A stretch of DNA of 55,612 nt from Actinomycetes bacterium (GCA_021838945.1 JAKCCH010000008.1:1-55612), one strand, 5' to 3'; counted from the stretch's first letter, positions 24,904 to 34,547 are shown. Notes: generated from the letters alone by a model not told the origin. Numbers and translations are program-made.

Positions 24904-25518
24904 CTAAGCTCCCGGCCCGGCTGTGCCGGACGTCCCGGCGCGTCCGGCAGCGACGGAGCCGATGTCTGCCGCCTTCCGCACGAGCAGCTGGTCGAGCTGC
25001 GACGACGTGATGCCGCCGAGGACGCATGCGACGATCCGTCCGCCCGGCGCGACGAGGTACGAGCGAGGGAGGCTGCCGACACCCCAGGCGGATGCGATCG
25101 TGCCGCCGGGATCCGAGATCGAGGGCCACGTGGCGCCCTCGGATCGTTGGAAGGCGACCCCGTCGCTCACCGTGTCCCCGTACAGCACGCCGAGGACGGC
25201 CGGGCGGACTCCGTCGGGCCGTGAGTACAGGAACCTCTCGAGTTGCGGCTCCTCGGCCTGGCAGACGGTGCACCACGACGCGAAGAAGTTCACGAGCACC
25301 CAGGTGTGCCGGTAGTCGCCGAGGTGCACCAGGTGACCACCGGTGAGAGCGGGCCCGACGAGCGGCGGCGCCTGCTTGCCGACAAGCGGTGTCTGCACCA
25401 CCTGCTCGCCCGTCGGTTGGCGGGTCGCCAAGACCGCCACGAGCACCGCCACGACGAGCAGCGTCGCGCCGGCGGACCAGCGGGCGACGGCCCAACGCCT
25501 GCCACGGGACGGCGTCAC
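24904..25518 (-). CDS. ccmG: Thioredoxin-like CcmG/DsbE
   Basis: A 204-residue membrane-tethered thioredoxin-fold protein starting at GTG 25518. A membrane anchor (about 14-32) is followed by APPLVGPALTGGHLVHLGDYRHTWVLVNFFASWCTVCQAEEPQL with redox pair WCTVC, and later the cis-proline segment GSLPRSYLV. It supplies electrons for keeping apocytochrome c cysteines reduced. It overlaps the ccmF stop by 4 bases. The CcmG-specific acidic GVPE motif is not obvious. Confidence 0.85.
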   Translation of the reverse strand: MTPSRGRRWAVARWSAGATLLVVAVLVAVLATRQPTGEQVVQTPLVGKQAPPLVGPALTGGHLVHLGDYRHTWVLVNFFASWCTVCQAEEPQLERFLYSRPDGVRPAVLGVLYGDTVSDGVAFQRSEGATWPSISDPGGTIASAWGVGSLPRSYLVAPGGRIVACVLGGITSSQLDQLLVRKAADIGSVAAGRAGTSGTAGPGA

Positions 25519-27530
25519 GAGCCGCTCCCGACGAGCTCGGGCACAGACTTCGGCGACGTCCGCCCGTCCTGAACAAGCGCCGGGAGCTCTGAGACGGGCT
25601 CGGTGCCGCGGCGCCGCCGCCGGGACGGCACCGCCGACAGCAGAGCTCCGCATGCGATCACGAAGCCACCGACCCACAGCCACATCACCATCGGCTGCTG
25701 CACGACGCCGATCGTGATCGGGCCCTTTCCCGTCGGCGAGGCGGAGTCCAGGGTCACGTACATGTCGCCATGGAAGAAGGACGAGTCGATGCCCGGCGTG
25801 CCGATGCCCTCCTGCCCGGGGAAGTTGCTGATGGCCGGGCGCAACACCGCCCCGTCGACGACGACCGACGCGACGACGCCGTTCCTGTTGGGCGCCGTGA
25901 AGTGGGAGGCCGAGCGCAGCTCGATCCGGTGCCCGTAGGAGACGACGCTCTGTCCCGGCCGCAGCGTCACCGTCCAGCGATGCCCGAAGGACGTCGCCGC
26001 CGCGAGCCCGCATGCGACGAGCACGACGCCGAGGTGCACGATCATCCCGCCGTTGGCGCGTCCGACGAGGCCACGCCAGGCGCCGGCGCCTGATCGCCTG
26101 GCTCCTCGCACTGCGAGGGCGAGCTGGCGCAAGGCCGATCCACCGGCGACGCCGGCGAGACCGAAGGCTGCCAAAGGGGTGAGCCCACGCACCCCCCCGA
26201 GCACACACCCCACCACCACCAGCACGCCGATCCACGCAGGCACGGCGAGGCGTGACCGAAGAAGCCCGGCAGACGCGGCGCGCCACGGCAGCACCGGGGC
26301 GACCGCCATGAAGAACAGCAGGGCGATGCCGATCGGCACGGCGACCGAGTCGTAGTACGGCGTCCCGACGGAGATCTCCTCGTGTCGCAGCGCCTGCACG
26401 AACAGGGGGAAGACGGTCCCGATCAAGACGACGGCGGCAAACGCGGCAAAGAGGAGGTTGTTCACGAGGAAGGCGCCCTCACGCGAGACCGGGGAATCGA
26501 TGGAGCCGGGCGAGTGCAGGCGGTCGCCGCGCCACGCGATGAGACCTACGCCTGCGGCGACGACGAGCCCGAAGTATCCCAAGAGGAGCGGCCCGATCCC
26601 CGAGTCGCTGAACGAGTGCACGGACACGATCACGCCGGAACGCGTGAGGAACGTTCCGAGGATGGTGAGCGAGTAAGTGGCGATCAAGAGCGACAGGTTC
26701 CAAACCCTGAGCAGACCGCGCCGCTCCTGCACCATCACCGAGTGCAGATAGGCCGTGGCGCACAGCCACGGCAGCAGGGCGGCGTTCTCGACCGGGTCCC
26801 AGGCCCAGAACCCGCCCCACCCGAGCACCTGGTACGACCACCACGCTCCCATGACGATGCCCACGGTGAGGAACGCCCAAGCGATCACGGTCCAGCGCCT
26901 CGTCGCGATGAGCCAGCCCTCTCCGACGCGACCGGTCACGAGGGCAGCCACGGCGAAGCAGAACGGCACCGTGAACCCGACGTACCCGAGGTACAGGAAC
27001 ACTGGGTGGAACGCGATGAGCACGTTGTCCTGCAGGAGCGGATTCGGTCCGAGGCCGTTCGCGGGTACCGAACCGGCGACGGTGACGAACGGGTTCGCCG
27101 GCCCCGCCATGAGGCCGAAGAAGAAGACGGCGGCACCGAGCCCCGTGAGAAGCGCCCACGCCACGAGGCGATCGGCCGCGCGTCTTCGGAACCGCCATGC
27201 CAACAGGCCGAGATAGCCGGTCAGCACGAGCACCCACAACAGGATCGATCCCTGCAGCGCCGACCACATGCCCGTGATGTCGTAGAGCAGCGGGGTCTGG
27301 CGGCTGTTGTTGTTGGCGACGTAGACCAGGCTGAAGTCATGCGTGAGCAACGCGTGCTCCATGGCGAAGACGGCGAGCACGACGCCTGCGCCGACACCCC
27401 ACAGCGCTTTCGGGGCCGCGACGAGAAGCGAGTCTCTTCGCGTGACGAGGCCGAGCACGAGCGCGAGCATCCCGCCGGCTGCGCAGACCAGGCCCAGCGC
27501 GACACCGATGTCGCCGAGCAGGGCGTTCAT
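25515..27530 (-). CDS. ccmF: Haem lyase subunit CcmF
   Basis: A 671-residue polytopic membrane protein. The WWD haem-binding signature reads VLGWGGFWAWDPVENAALLPWL (about 230-250). It is flanked by the expected periplasmic histidines (IAFHPVFLYLGYVGF, TAYLHSVM), and SVHSFSDSGIGP is also typical. The large external region near the C-terminus is FGHRWTVTLRPGQSVVSYGHRIEL. The length agrees with proteobacterial CcmF (about 650). It joins haem from CcmE to apocytochrome c. It lies between ccmE (13-base gap) and ccmG (4-base overlap). Confidence 0.95.
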   Translation of the reverse strand: MNALLGDIGVALGLVCAAGGMLALVLGLVTRRDSLLVAAPKALWGVGAGVVLAVFAMEHALLTHDFSLVYVANNNSRQTPLLYDITGMWSALQGSILLWVLVLTGYLGLLAWRFRRRAADRLVAWALLTGLGAAVFFFGLMAGPANPFVTVAGSVPANGLGPNPLLQDNVLIAFHPVFLYLGYVGFTVPFCFAVAALVTGRVGEGWLIATRRWTVIAWAFLTVGIVMGAWWSYQVLGWGGFWAWDPVENAALLPWLCATAYLHSVMVQERRGLLRVWNLSLLIATYSLTILGTFLTRSGVIVSVHSFSDSGIGPLLLGYFGLVVAAGVGLIAWRGDRLHSPGSIDSPVSREGAFLVNNLLFAAFAAVVLIGTVFPLFVQALRHEEISVGTPYYDSVAVPIGIALLFFMAVAPVLPWRAASAGLLRSRLAVPAWIGVLVVVGCVLGGVRGLTPLAAFGLAGVAGGSALRQLALAVRGARRSGAGAWRGLVGRANGGMIVHLGVVLVACGLAAATSFGHRWTVTLRPGQSVVSYGHRIELRSASHFTAPNRNGVVASVVVDGAVLRPAISNFPGQEGIGTPGIDSSFFHGDMYVTLDSASPTGKGPITIGVVQQPMVMWLWVGGFVIACGALLSAVPSRRRRRGTEPVSELPALVQDGRTSPKSVPELVGSGS

Positions 27531-27543
27531 GCGTGTCCCCGGG

Positions 27544-27957
27544 TCACGAGCTCGCCCGCACCCGGTTCGGGTGAGCGGCGATGTACTGCTGAGAGTGCTT
27601 CACCATGACCTCGTCCGAAGAGAAACGATCCGTCGTCCCCACGAAATGCCCGACGACCACGACCGGAAGCCCCGGCCGGAACATCTGCGGCGGATCCCCG
27701 GCGTTGTCGACCCAGATCGTCGCACCGCCCTGGCGGATGGCGAACCTCACCTCGTTCGGGCCGGCTCGGTGGACCGAGCCCTTCACGACGGTGCCCTCGA
27801 GCTGGAACACCGAGTCGCCGAGCTGCGCCCGCTGGGCCAACGCTTCGTTCGTCGTGCGGAAGAAGACGATGGCTGACGTGAGGCCCTTGTAGACGAGGAA
27901 ACCCAGCGCCGCCACGATCACGAATCCGACGATGGCGAGACGGCGGCTGGTCGTCAT
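27544..27957 (-). CDS. ccmE: Periplasmic haem chaperone CcmE
   Basis: A 137-residue protein with an N-terminal membrane anchor (LAIVGFVIVAALGFLVYKG) and the OB-fold core (GDSVFQLEGTVVKGSV...VRFAIRQGGATIWVDNAGDPPQMFRPGLPVVVVG). The haem-attachment motif is MVKHSQQY, where the histidine corresponds to the covalent haem ligand of E. coli CcmE and the tyrosine to its partner. Its ATG overlaps the ccmD stop by 4 bases. Confidence 0.93.
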   Translation of the reverse strand: MTTSRRLAIVGFVIVAALGFLVYKGLTSAIVFFRTTNEALAQRAQLGDSVFQLEGTVVKGSVHRAGPNEVRFAIRQGGATIWVDNAGDPPQMFRPGLPVVVVGHFVGTTDRFSSDEVMVKHSQQYIAAHPNRVRASS

Positions 27958-28166
27958 GCGCCCGCCTCCAGATCGTCGGCTCCGGGCGCACCGTCGCCGG
28001 CGCCATCGAGAAGCTGTCGTTCGAGCTGGGCCGGCCTTGCTGCAGGCGGGCTCGCCTTCGTGCCGAGCCGGCGCCGCGCCGAGCGTTCGCGAGAGGCGAG
28101 GCTCGCCGCGTACACGCCGAGAGTCGCGAGCACGACTGCGTAGCCCGCCTCGATGTAGGGGCTCAT
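27954..28166 (-). CDS. ccmD: Small membrane protein CcmD
   Basis: A 70-residue protein with one membrane helix (PYIEAGYAVVLATLGVYAASLASRE) followed by a basic cytoplasmic segment (RSARRRLG), the usual form of CcmD. CcmD releases holo-CcmE from the CcmABC complex. It overlaps ccmC and ccmE by 4 bases each. The identification rests mainly on position plus topology. The tail is longer than that of many CcmD proteins. Confidence 0.8.
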   Translation of the reverse strand: MSPYIEAGYAVVLATLGVYAASLASRERSARRRLGTKASPPAARPAQLERQLLDGAGDGAPGADDLEAGA

Positions 28167-28897
28167 ACGAGCACCCGTCCTTCGGCGCGGCGCTCCGCGA
28201 TCGCGTGGGCGAGACCCTCGTCCTCCTGCTGGACGGCGAGTGAAGCCAGCCGGTACCGCCGGGCCGTCATCCACGCGTAGGCCAGCGTGAACGAGACGAA
28301 GCCGAGCAGCATCGTCCAGGCCATCGAGCCGTGGACGTAGAGGTGGCGGCCGGTGAAATCGACCGTCGGCGCCTGGTGCAAGCTGCGCCACCAGGACACC
28401 GAGAAGTAGACGACCGGCACGTCGACGAAGGCGATCAGCGCCGCGATCGCCGAGCGGCCGGCGACGGCCTCGGGATCTCCTGGTACGCGCCGGAGCGCGA
28501 GGTAGCCGAGGTACAGCACGAACAGCAGCGCCGTCGTGGTCAACAAGGGATCCCAGGTCCACCACACACCCCAGGTCGGGCGGCCCCACAACGACCCGGT
28601 GACGAGCGTCAGCCCGGTGAACACGACCCCGACCTCGGCGGACGCTCCGGCGAGCCGATCGAACCTCATGTCACGCGTCCTCGGCCACAGGTACAGCAGG
28701 CTCGAGAGGAACGCCATCCCGTACGCCACGAAGGCAACCCATGCCATCGGCGGGTGGACGTACAGGAGGCGAACCAACCCGTCCGGGAACCCGACTGCGT
28801 CGGGCGTGACGAAGAGGCCGAGCCACACGGTCGCGATCACGCCGACGAGTGCCAGCCAACCCACGAGCGTCACGAGGCGCGAGCGCAACGAAGGCAT
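28163..28897 (-). CDS. ccmC: Haem-handling membrane protein CcmC
   Basis: A 244-residue protein with six membrane segments. The tryptophan-rich signature is GRPTWGVWWTWDPLLT (about 105-120). The flanking haem-ligand histidines lie in RLLYVHPPMAW and GRHLYVHGSMAW. These are diagnostic of CcmC, which loads haem onto CcmE. It overlaps ccmB by one base and ccmD by four. Confidence 0.95.
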   Translation of the reverse strand: MPSLRSRLVTLVGWLALVGVIATVWLGLFVTPDAVGFPDGLVRLLYVHPPMAWVAFVAYGMAFLSSLLYLWPRTRDMRFDRLAGASAEVGVVFTGLTLVTGSLWGRPTWGVWWTWDPLLTTTALLFVLYLGYLALRRVPGDPEAVAGRSAIAALIAFVDVPVVYFSVSWWRSLHQAPTVDFTGRHLYVHGSMAWTMLLGFVSFTLAYAWMTARRYRLASLAVQQEDEGLAHAIAERRAEGRVLV

Positions 28898-29565
28898 CAG
28901 GCGTCCTCCAGCAGCGGACCGAACGCCACGACGCCGATGGCGACGTAGACGACGGCGAAGACGGCAAGGAGCGAGAGCCAGCCGAGAGCGTGCGAGGGCG
29001 TGCCGCGCAAGGCCTCGTCCCAGGCCTTCGTCGCGCCGAGCAGCACCGGTGCGGCGACCGGCAGGATGAGGAGGGGAAGCAAGGTCTCCCGGACGCGCAA
29101 CCCGGACGCGACGGCGCCGTAGACGATCCCCACCGCCCCGAGCCCGATCGACGCGGCGAGACAGGAGCCGAGCAACACGAGGGCTCCCGCCAGGTGCGCT
29201 CCGTACAGCACGGCTACACCGAAGGCGAGGAGGACCTCGAGGACGAGGAGCTCCGCCACGACGGCTCCGACCTTCCCGAGGAAGATCCCCGCCGGATCGA
29301 GGCCCGACAGCCGCAGGCCGTCCCGAGCGCCGTCCGCTGACTCGACGGCGAAGCTCCGCTGGGTGGCGAGGAGCGCCGAGAGGAGCACGGCGATCCAGAA
29401 GAGGCCCGCCGCCGCCGGCGCCAGCACCGAGCGGTCCGGACCGAGGGCGAGGCCGAACAGCAGCACGACGGCGGCTGCGAAGGGCACGACCTGGTTGAGG
29501 GCGACACGGGAGCGCAGCTCGATCCTCAGGTCTTTCCCAGCCACGAGGGCGGCGTCACGCAACAC
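28897..29565 (-). CDS. ccmB: ABC transporter permease CcmB
   Basis: A 222-residue, six-helix permease from GTG 29565, with the family opening DAALVAGKDLRIELRSRVALNQVVPFA, then ESADGARDGLRLSGLDPAGIFLGKV and LLPLLILPVAAPVLLG. It pairs with CcmA to release haem-loaded CcmE. It overlaps the end of ccmA by 11 bases. Confidence 0.92.
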   Translation of the reverse strand: MLRDAALVAGKDLRIELRSRVALNQVVPFAAAVVLLFGLALGPDRSVLAPAAAGLFWIAVLLSALLATQRSFAVESADGARDGLRLSGLDPAGIFLGKVGAVVAELLVLEVLLAFGVAVLYGAHLAGALVLLGSCLAASIGLGAVGIVYGAVASGLRVRETLLPLLILPVAAPVLLGATKAWDEALRGTPSHALGWLSLLAVFAVVYVAIGVVAFGPLLEDA

Positions 29566-30214
29566 CGACCGGCTCCTTCACGATCCGGCCCCCGACCATC
29601 CAGATGACGCGATCGCTCAGCGCCGCCGCCCGGTCGTGCTCGTGCGAGCACATGAGGACGGTCCTTCCCCGCGCCCGCGCTTCAGCCACGAGCTCGTCGA
29701 GGAGCTCGCGCCCTTCCTGGTCGAGCCCGGCATGCGGCTCATCGAGCAGCCAGAGCCCCGGGTCGCGGGCGAGCAGCACAGCAAGCGCCGTCCTCCTCCG
29801 CTGGCCCGCTGACAGCCGGCCGACCGGCGTCGAGCCCAAGCGTCCGGTCAGCCCGAGCCTGAGGACCGCCGCAGGCGCTCGGTCAGCAGGTGACCCGCTC
29901 GCGCGAAGGGCGAAGCGGAGGTTCTCCTCGACGGTCAGCTCCTCGTAGAGGAGGCTCTGGTGCCCGAGGAGCCCGACGTGGCGCCGGACTCCCCGCCGGT
30001 CCTTCGAGAGGTCGTGCCCGAGGACCGTGCCCTCGCCGGAGCGCAGCGCGAGGAGGCCGCAGCAGAGTCTGAGCAGGCTCGTCTTCCCGGCCCCGTTCGG
30101 TCCGCGAACGAGCGCGACCTCCCCCTCGTCGATCTCGAACGAGACCCCGGCGAGCAGGGGAAAGTGACCGGCGAGGGCAACGGCCTCACGGAGACGGACG
30201 GCGGCGGGTGCCAT
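29555..30214 (-). CDS. ccmA: ABC transporter ATP-binding protein CcmA
   Basis: A 219-residue ABC ATPase: Walker A RGPNGAGKTSLLR, Q-loop LLGHQSLLYEELTVEENLRF, signature VGRLSAGQRRRTALAVLLA, Walker B LWLLDEPHAGLD, and switch histidine in MCSHEHDR. The length and the lead position before ccmB identify CcmA. It is the first gene of the nine-gene minus-strand ccm operon. Confidence 0.93.
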   Translation of the reverse strand: MAPAAVRLREAVALAGHFPLLAGVSFEIDEGEVALVRGPNGAGKTSLLRLCCGLLALRSGEGTVLGHDLSKDRRGVRRHVGLLGHQSLLYEELTVEENLRFALRASGSPADRAPAAVLRLGLTGRLGSTPVGRLSAGQRRRTALAVLLARDPGLWLLDEPHAGLDQEGRELLDELVAEARARGRTVLMCSHEHDRAAALSDRVIWMVGGRIVKEPVGVA

Positions 30215-30225
30215 GGGACCCCTCC

Positions 30226-30231
30226 ATGCTA
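30226..30231 (-). promoter_or_regulatory. Possible -10 hexamer of the ccm operon
   Basis: The minus strand carries TAGCAT eleven bases before the ccmA ATG, inside the 72-base spacer to gmd. GGAGGGG follows immediately. The predicted start leaves only about 5 leader bases, so either the promoter or the leader assignment is uncertain. Confidence 0.35.
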
Positions 30232-30286
30232 CGAGGGATGGTGCTCACAAGGCCAAGCGGCCGAGAACCCACACCGAGGGGACGAC

Positions 30287-31261
<975 letters not shown>

Positions 31262-31264
31262 CTA

Positions 31265-31270
31265 GTTCTA
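31265..31270 (-). promoter_or_regulatory. Possible -10 hexamer of gmd
   Basis: The minus strand reads TAGAAC-taggtc-GTG. The hexamer lacks the final T of TAnnnT, but its spacing places transcription start exactly on the gmd GTG. Confidence 0.3.
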
Positions 31271-31315
31271 CTCGCTCGCGATCGACCCACCTCCGCCCTG
31301 ACCGGCTCACAAGCT

Positions 31316-31333
31316 CCTTACTGCCAAGTAAGG
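31316..31333 (+). promoter_or_regulatory. Palindromic operator upstream of the TetR gene
   Basis: CCTTAC-TGCCAA-GTAAGG is a perfect 6-bp inverted repeat in the 86-base spacer between gmd and the TetR gene. Its right arm overlaps a -10-like TAAGGT (31329-31334), so a bound regulator would block its own promoter and possibly affect gmd. Confidence 0.55.
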
Positions 31334-31344
31334 TCGCGCGGGAC

Positions 31345-31989
31345 ATGCCATCTGAAACCGCCAGAGCAACGGCGCCCCGGCGGCGGCTGACAGCCGCGCG
31401 GAGGCGGCGGCAGCTGATCGACGTTGCGCTCGAGACCTTCGCCCGCACGGGCTACACCGCCACGACGATGGAGGACATCGCCACAGCTGCCGGTGTCACG
31501 AAACCGCTCCTCTACCAGCACTTCGCTTCGAAGCGGGCCCTCTACCTCGAGCTGATCGACGACGTGACGGCTCGGCTCATCGAGGTGCTCGGGGCCGCCG
31601 CCTTGACGGAGACGAACTTCCGGCGTCGGGTCGAGGCGGGCATGCTCGCCTACTTCACCTTCACCGTCGAGAACCCCTCCGCCATCCGGATGCTCTACGA
31701 CGCACCGCCGGACGAGGAGCTCGCCCGCGGCCTGCGCTCGATCCAGGACGCGATCGCCGACTTCGTCAGCCCGCTCATCGAGGCGGACATCGACGATCAG
31801 CATCGCCGCACGCTCGCCGTGGCGGTCGTCGGGATGACCGAAGGCGTCACACGGCAGTGGCTGCGCCAGCGCCAGGTTCGGGGCGTCGCGACCGAGGACG
31901 AAGCGGCCGAGAAAGAGGCCGTCCTCGTCGCCGAACGCGTGGCCGACTTTGCGTGGAGCGGTCTGCGCGGGGCGCGCCGGATCGGCTGA
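31345..31989 (+). CDS. TetR-family transcriptional regulator
   Basis: A 214-residue protein. The helix-turn-helix is RRRRQLIDVALETFARTGYTATTMEDIATAAGVTKPLLYQHFASKRALYLELID (about 20-75), and the rest is the helical ligand-binding domain. The ligand is unknown. The ATG is 11 bases after a palindromic operator. It converges on the alpha/beta hydrolase gene (8 bases between stops), and fatty-acid-type genes follow, so an acyl-CoA-like effector is a reasonable guess. Confidence 0.88.
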   Translation: MPSETARATAPRRRLTAARRRRQLIDVALETFARTGYTATTMEDIATAAGVTKPLLYQHFASKRALYLELIDDVTARLIEVLGAAALTETNFRRRVEAGMLAYFTFTVENPSAIRMLYDAPPDEELARGLRSIQDAIADFVSPLIEADIDDQHRRTLAVAVVGMTEGVTRQWLRQRQVRGVATEDEAAEKEAVLVAERVADFAWSGLRGARRIG

Positions 31990-31997
31990 GGGCCTGC

Positions 31998-32846
31998 TCA
32001 GGCGGATACGGCGCTCCCGGCGTCCTCATCGCCCCAAACCTCGTCGAGGAAGGCCACGATCTCGCCGGTGAGCCGCCGGGGTCGGACCCGCAACTCGATC
32101 ACCGAGGAGGCACGCGTCAGCCTTCCCGACGGCAGGATCCGCGCGAGGGCTTCAGCGTCGCTCCACGGGTGGATGAAGTCTCGGTTGTGCCCGATCACGA
32201 GCGTCGGCACCGAGATCTGCCTGCGCTCTCCGAAAGTCGGTCCCACCGGGCCGACGAGGATGCCGTGCAGGATGGCGGCGACGACGTCCGGTCCGAGGGA
32301 AAGGGCGCCGAGAACGCTGTTGAACGGCGAGAACGGGGTTCGCGGTAGCCGGGCGACGAACCTCGAGACCGCGGCAGCAGGACGTCTCGCGTAGTGCACG
32401 GCGAGCATGAAGGGCACGAACGTCAAGGCGATGGCCGGGGCGGCGTGTTCCAGCACAGGCATCTCGAGGATGAGCCCCCGGACCCGTTCGGGGTGCATGG
32501 ATGCCGCCAGCAGGCTCACGTTCGCCCCGAGCGACACACCGCCGAGCACTGCTTCTTCGGCACCGATGTGATCGAGGAGCGCCGTGACCTGCGCGACGTA
32601 GAGGTCCATCCGGTATTCGCTCGCATGGTCGGGTTTGTCGGACGCGCCATGGCCGAGAAGGTCGAGCAACACGACACGATTGCCGCGCTCGGCGAGCGCT
32701 TCTGCGATTCCACGGTTCAAGTCGGCGTCGAGCAGCAGTCCGTGCAGGTACACGACGAGCTGGTCGCCGTCGCCGTAGGTCTCGTAGTGCAGGCGGTGGC
32801 CACGGTGGACGAAGGAGCCTGGTTCCGGGGTCATCTCTCGGGTCAT
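31998..32846 (-). CDS. Alpha/beta hydrolase
   Basis: A 282-residue alpha/beta-hydrolase fold protein: oxyanion region LHGLLLDADLN, GHGASDKP, nucleophile elbow GGVSLGAN, acid region VIGHNRDFIHPWSDAEAL. At the place where the catalytic histidine is normally found, the sequence reads GRLTRASSVIELRVRPRRL with no histidine, so activity may be altered or another histidine used. It begins 10 bases after the KAS III-like gene and is probably co-transcribed with it. The substrate is unknown. Confidence 0.78.
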   Translation of the reverse strand: MTREMTPEPGSFVHRGHRLHYETYGDGDQLVVYLHGLLLDADLNRGIAEALAERGNRVVLLDLLGHGASDKPDHASEYRMDLYVAQVTALLDHIGAEEAVLGGVSLGANVSLLAASMHPERVRGLILEMPVLEHAAPAIALTFVPFMLAVHYARRPAAAVSRFVARLPRTPFSPFNSVLGALSLGPDVVAAILHGILVGPVGPTFGERRQISVPTLVIGHNRDFIHPWSDAEALARILPSGRLTRASSVIELRVRPRRLTGEIVAFLDEVWGDEDAGSAVSA

Positions 32847-32856
32847 GATGCCCGCC

Positions 32857-33812
32857 TCAGACGACCATCAGGCCTGCACCGACGACGATCCCGGCACCGG
32901 CGGAGACCATGAGCACCCGCCGGGCGCCCCGGAGCCACCCGCGCTCTGCGGCGGTGGCGAGCCCAAGGAGCGGGGCGGCGGTGAGAACACGTTCGGCACC
33001 GGGCACAGCGAGCACAACCTCCTCGTCGATCCCGGCATGGTAGGCGAACATCTCGCGGAAGCTCGCGCTCAGCGGGTTGGCGATCACGAGGTCGACCGAG
33101 TGGGGCCGCAGGTCGAGATCCGCCAGCAGGCTTGAGACGTTCTTGGCCGCCCATGGTGCCGCGCGGCCGGCGAAGTCCTCGCTCGTCTCGACCTCGAGAC
33201 GGTTGCGCCTGTTGCTGTAGCTCACGCGCGAGTACGCCAGTCCCGACTCCTCTGGAGCCCGATCGAAACGGAAGCCGGCGAAACCTGAACCGTCCTCCCC
33301 CTCCCGGCAGACGACCGCAGCGCCGACAGCGTCATAGGGGAACGACCTGGCGAGGCCGTGTCCGGGATCAGAGTCACCCGCCACGACGAGGGCGTTCTCG
33401 ACGACGCCGGAGCGGATGAACCCGTCGGCGATCTCGAACGCGGTCAGCACGCCACAGGCGCCGTTCGACACGTCGAAGGAGAACGAGCCGTGCGGCGAAT
33501 CTCGCGGATGCTTCGGATTGATCCCGAGGTCGGCTTGCACGAGAGCGGCCAGCGCCGGCTCGCCGAGTGCGCGAGGGCGTCGTCCGCCGCTGCCGTGGCG
33601 AGCGACAGCGAGTCCTCGACAGCGCTCGCCACTCGCCGCTCCTTCATCCCCGTCAGGCGCTCCAGATCGATCCCGGTGCGGTGCCGGGTGCTCGCCATGA
33701 GCTCCTCCGTCGTGAGCCGGCGCTCGGGGAGCCGGCGCCCGATGCTCTCGAACCGAACGCCACGCCGGTGATCCGTTCCGACCGGCGTCGAGAGCAGTGC
33801 ACCACGAGACAC
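32857..33812 (-). pseudogene. KAS III-like (3-oxoacyl-ACP synthase III family) gene with internal deletion and frameshift
   Basis: From GTG 33812 (good SD AAGGAGG) the frame gives FESIGRRLPERRLTTEELMASTRHRTGIDLERLTGMKERRVASAVEDSLSLA... and runs as far as DDALAHSA near 33561. The homology then continues in another frame as EPALAALVQADLGI...FDVSNGACGVLTAFEIADGFIRSGVV to the stop at 32857. The block between (normally about 25-30 residues with the DIDLVI strand) is absent, so this is a deletion, not a one-base slip. The active cysteine (NGACG) remains. The expected His and Asn motifs of KAS III are not visible (VIANPLSASF; VPGAERVLTAA). Assembly error is possible. Confidence 0.75.
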
Positions 33813-33977
33813 CCGAAGACCTCCTTCTCCGCACCATGGTCAGTCGCGGCCGAGCGACCGCACCAGGGTCGAACGACCCTTGGCCACCGGCTCGCTGCGA
33901 GGCCCTGTGGCGCCAAGCGCGGCCCGAGCGGCCGTTCGGCCCTGGCCCGGCACAGACATGTGGTCGACCATGGGCAC

Positions 33978-34547
33978 GTGAGCGACCACCGACCAGGCCT
34001 TGCCCCGCCCCGTCCAGGGCCCCTCGCGCGACTCGTCGCATCGACAGCCGGGCGGTACCTCGGCACCGAGCCGTTGCGGGTGTTCACCGAGCTCGGGAGG
34101 AACAGGCGAGTGTTTCGGGCGTGGTTGCCCTTCGGTGCAGTGCTGCTGTTCCGGCCTTCGTTGCCCCGGAGAGAGGTCGAGCTCGTGATCTTGCGGACGG
34201 CGTCGAACTGCTCCTGTGGCTATGAGTGGGCCCACCACGCTTCGTTGTCGGGGCGGTACCGCATCAGCGCGGATGCGCTCGACGCGATCTCCGACTGGCA
34301 GCACGAGCCGGAGGTGTTCTCACCTCGTGAACGCTCGATCCTCGGTGCGGCGGACGAGCTGCACCGTGCACGAACCCTGCAACAAGAGACCCGCGACCAA
34401 CTTGCCGAGATCCTCACTCACGAGGAGGTCATCGAGCTCTGCATGCTCGTCGGCCAGTACGAGATGCTGGCGATGACGCTGAACGCGCTCGGCGTGGAGC
34501 CCGAGGCGCGCACGACCGACATCCAGCGGAAGCGCTCCTCCGCCTGA
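33978..34547 (+). CDS. Carboxymuconolactone decarboxylase/AhpD-family protein
   Basis: A 189-residue protein whose core is LVILRTASNCSCGYEWAHHASLSGRYRISADALDAI (about 72-107), the conserved CxCxYEWxHH motif of the CMD family. ILTHEEVIELCMLVGQYEMLAMTLNALGV follows. Such proteins are decarboxylases or AhpD-like peroxidase-type reductants. The CxC spacing differs from the AhpD CxxC. GTG 33978 is the chosen start and GTG 33960 is possible. A perfect palindrome TGGTCGACCA lies at 33961-33970. It is divergent from the KAS III-like gene. Confidence 0.75.
   Translation: MSDHRPGLAPPRPGPLARLVASTAGRYLGTEPLRVFTELGRNRRVFRAWLPFGAVLLFRPSLPRREVELVILRTASNCSCGYEWAHHASLSGRYRISADALDAISDWQHEPEVFSPRERSILGAADELHRARTLQQETRDQLAEILTHEEVIELCMLVGQYEMLAMTLNALGVEPEARTTDIQRKRSSA

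Noticed and set aside
26382-27608. 408-codon plus-strand frame opposite ccmF
   Set aside because: It is highly charged, antisense to a clear CcmF and has no initiation signal.
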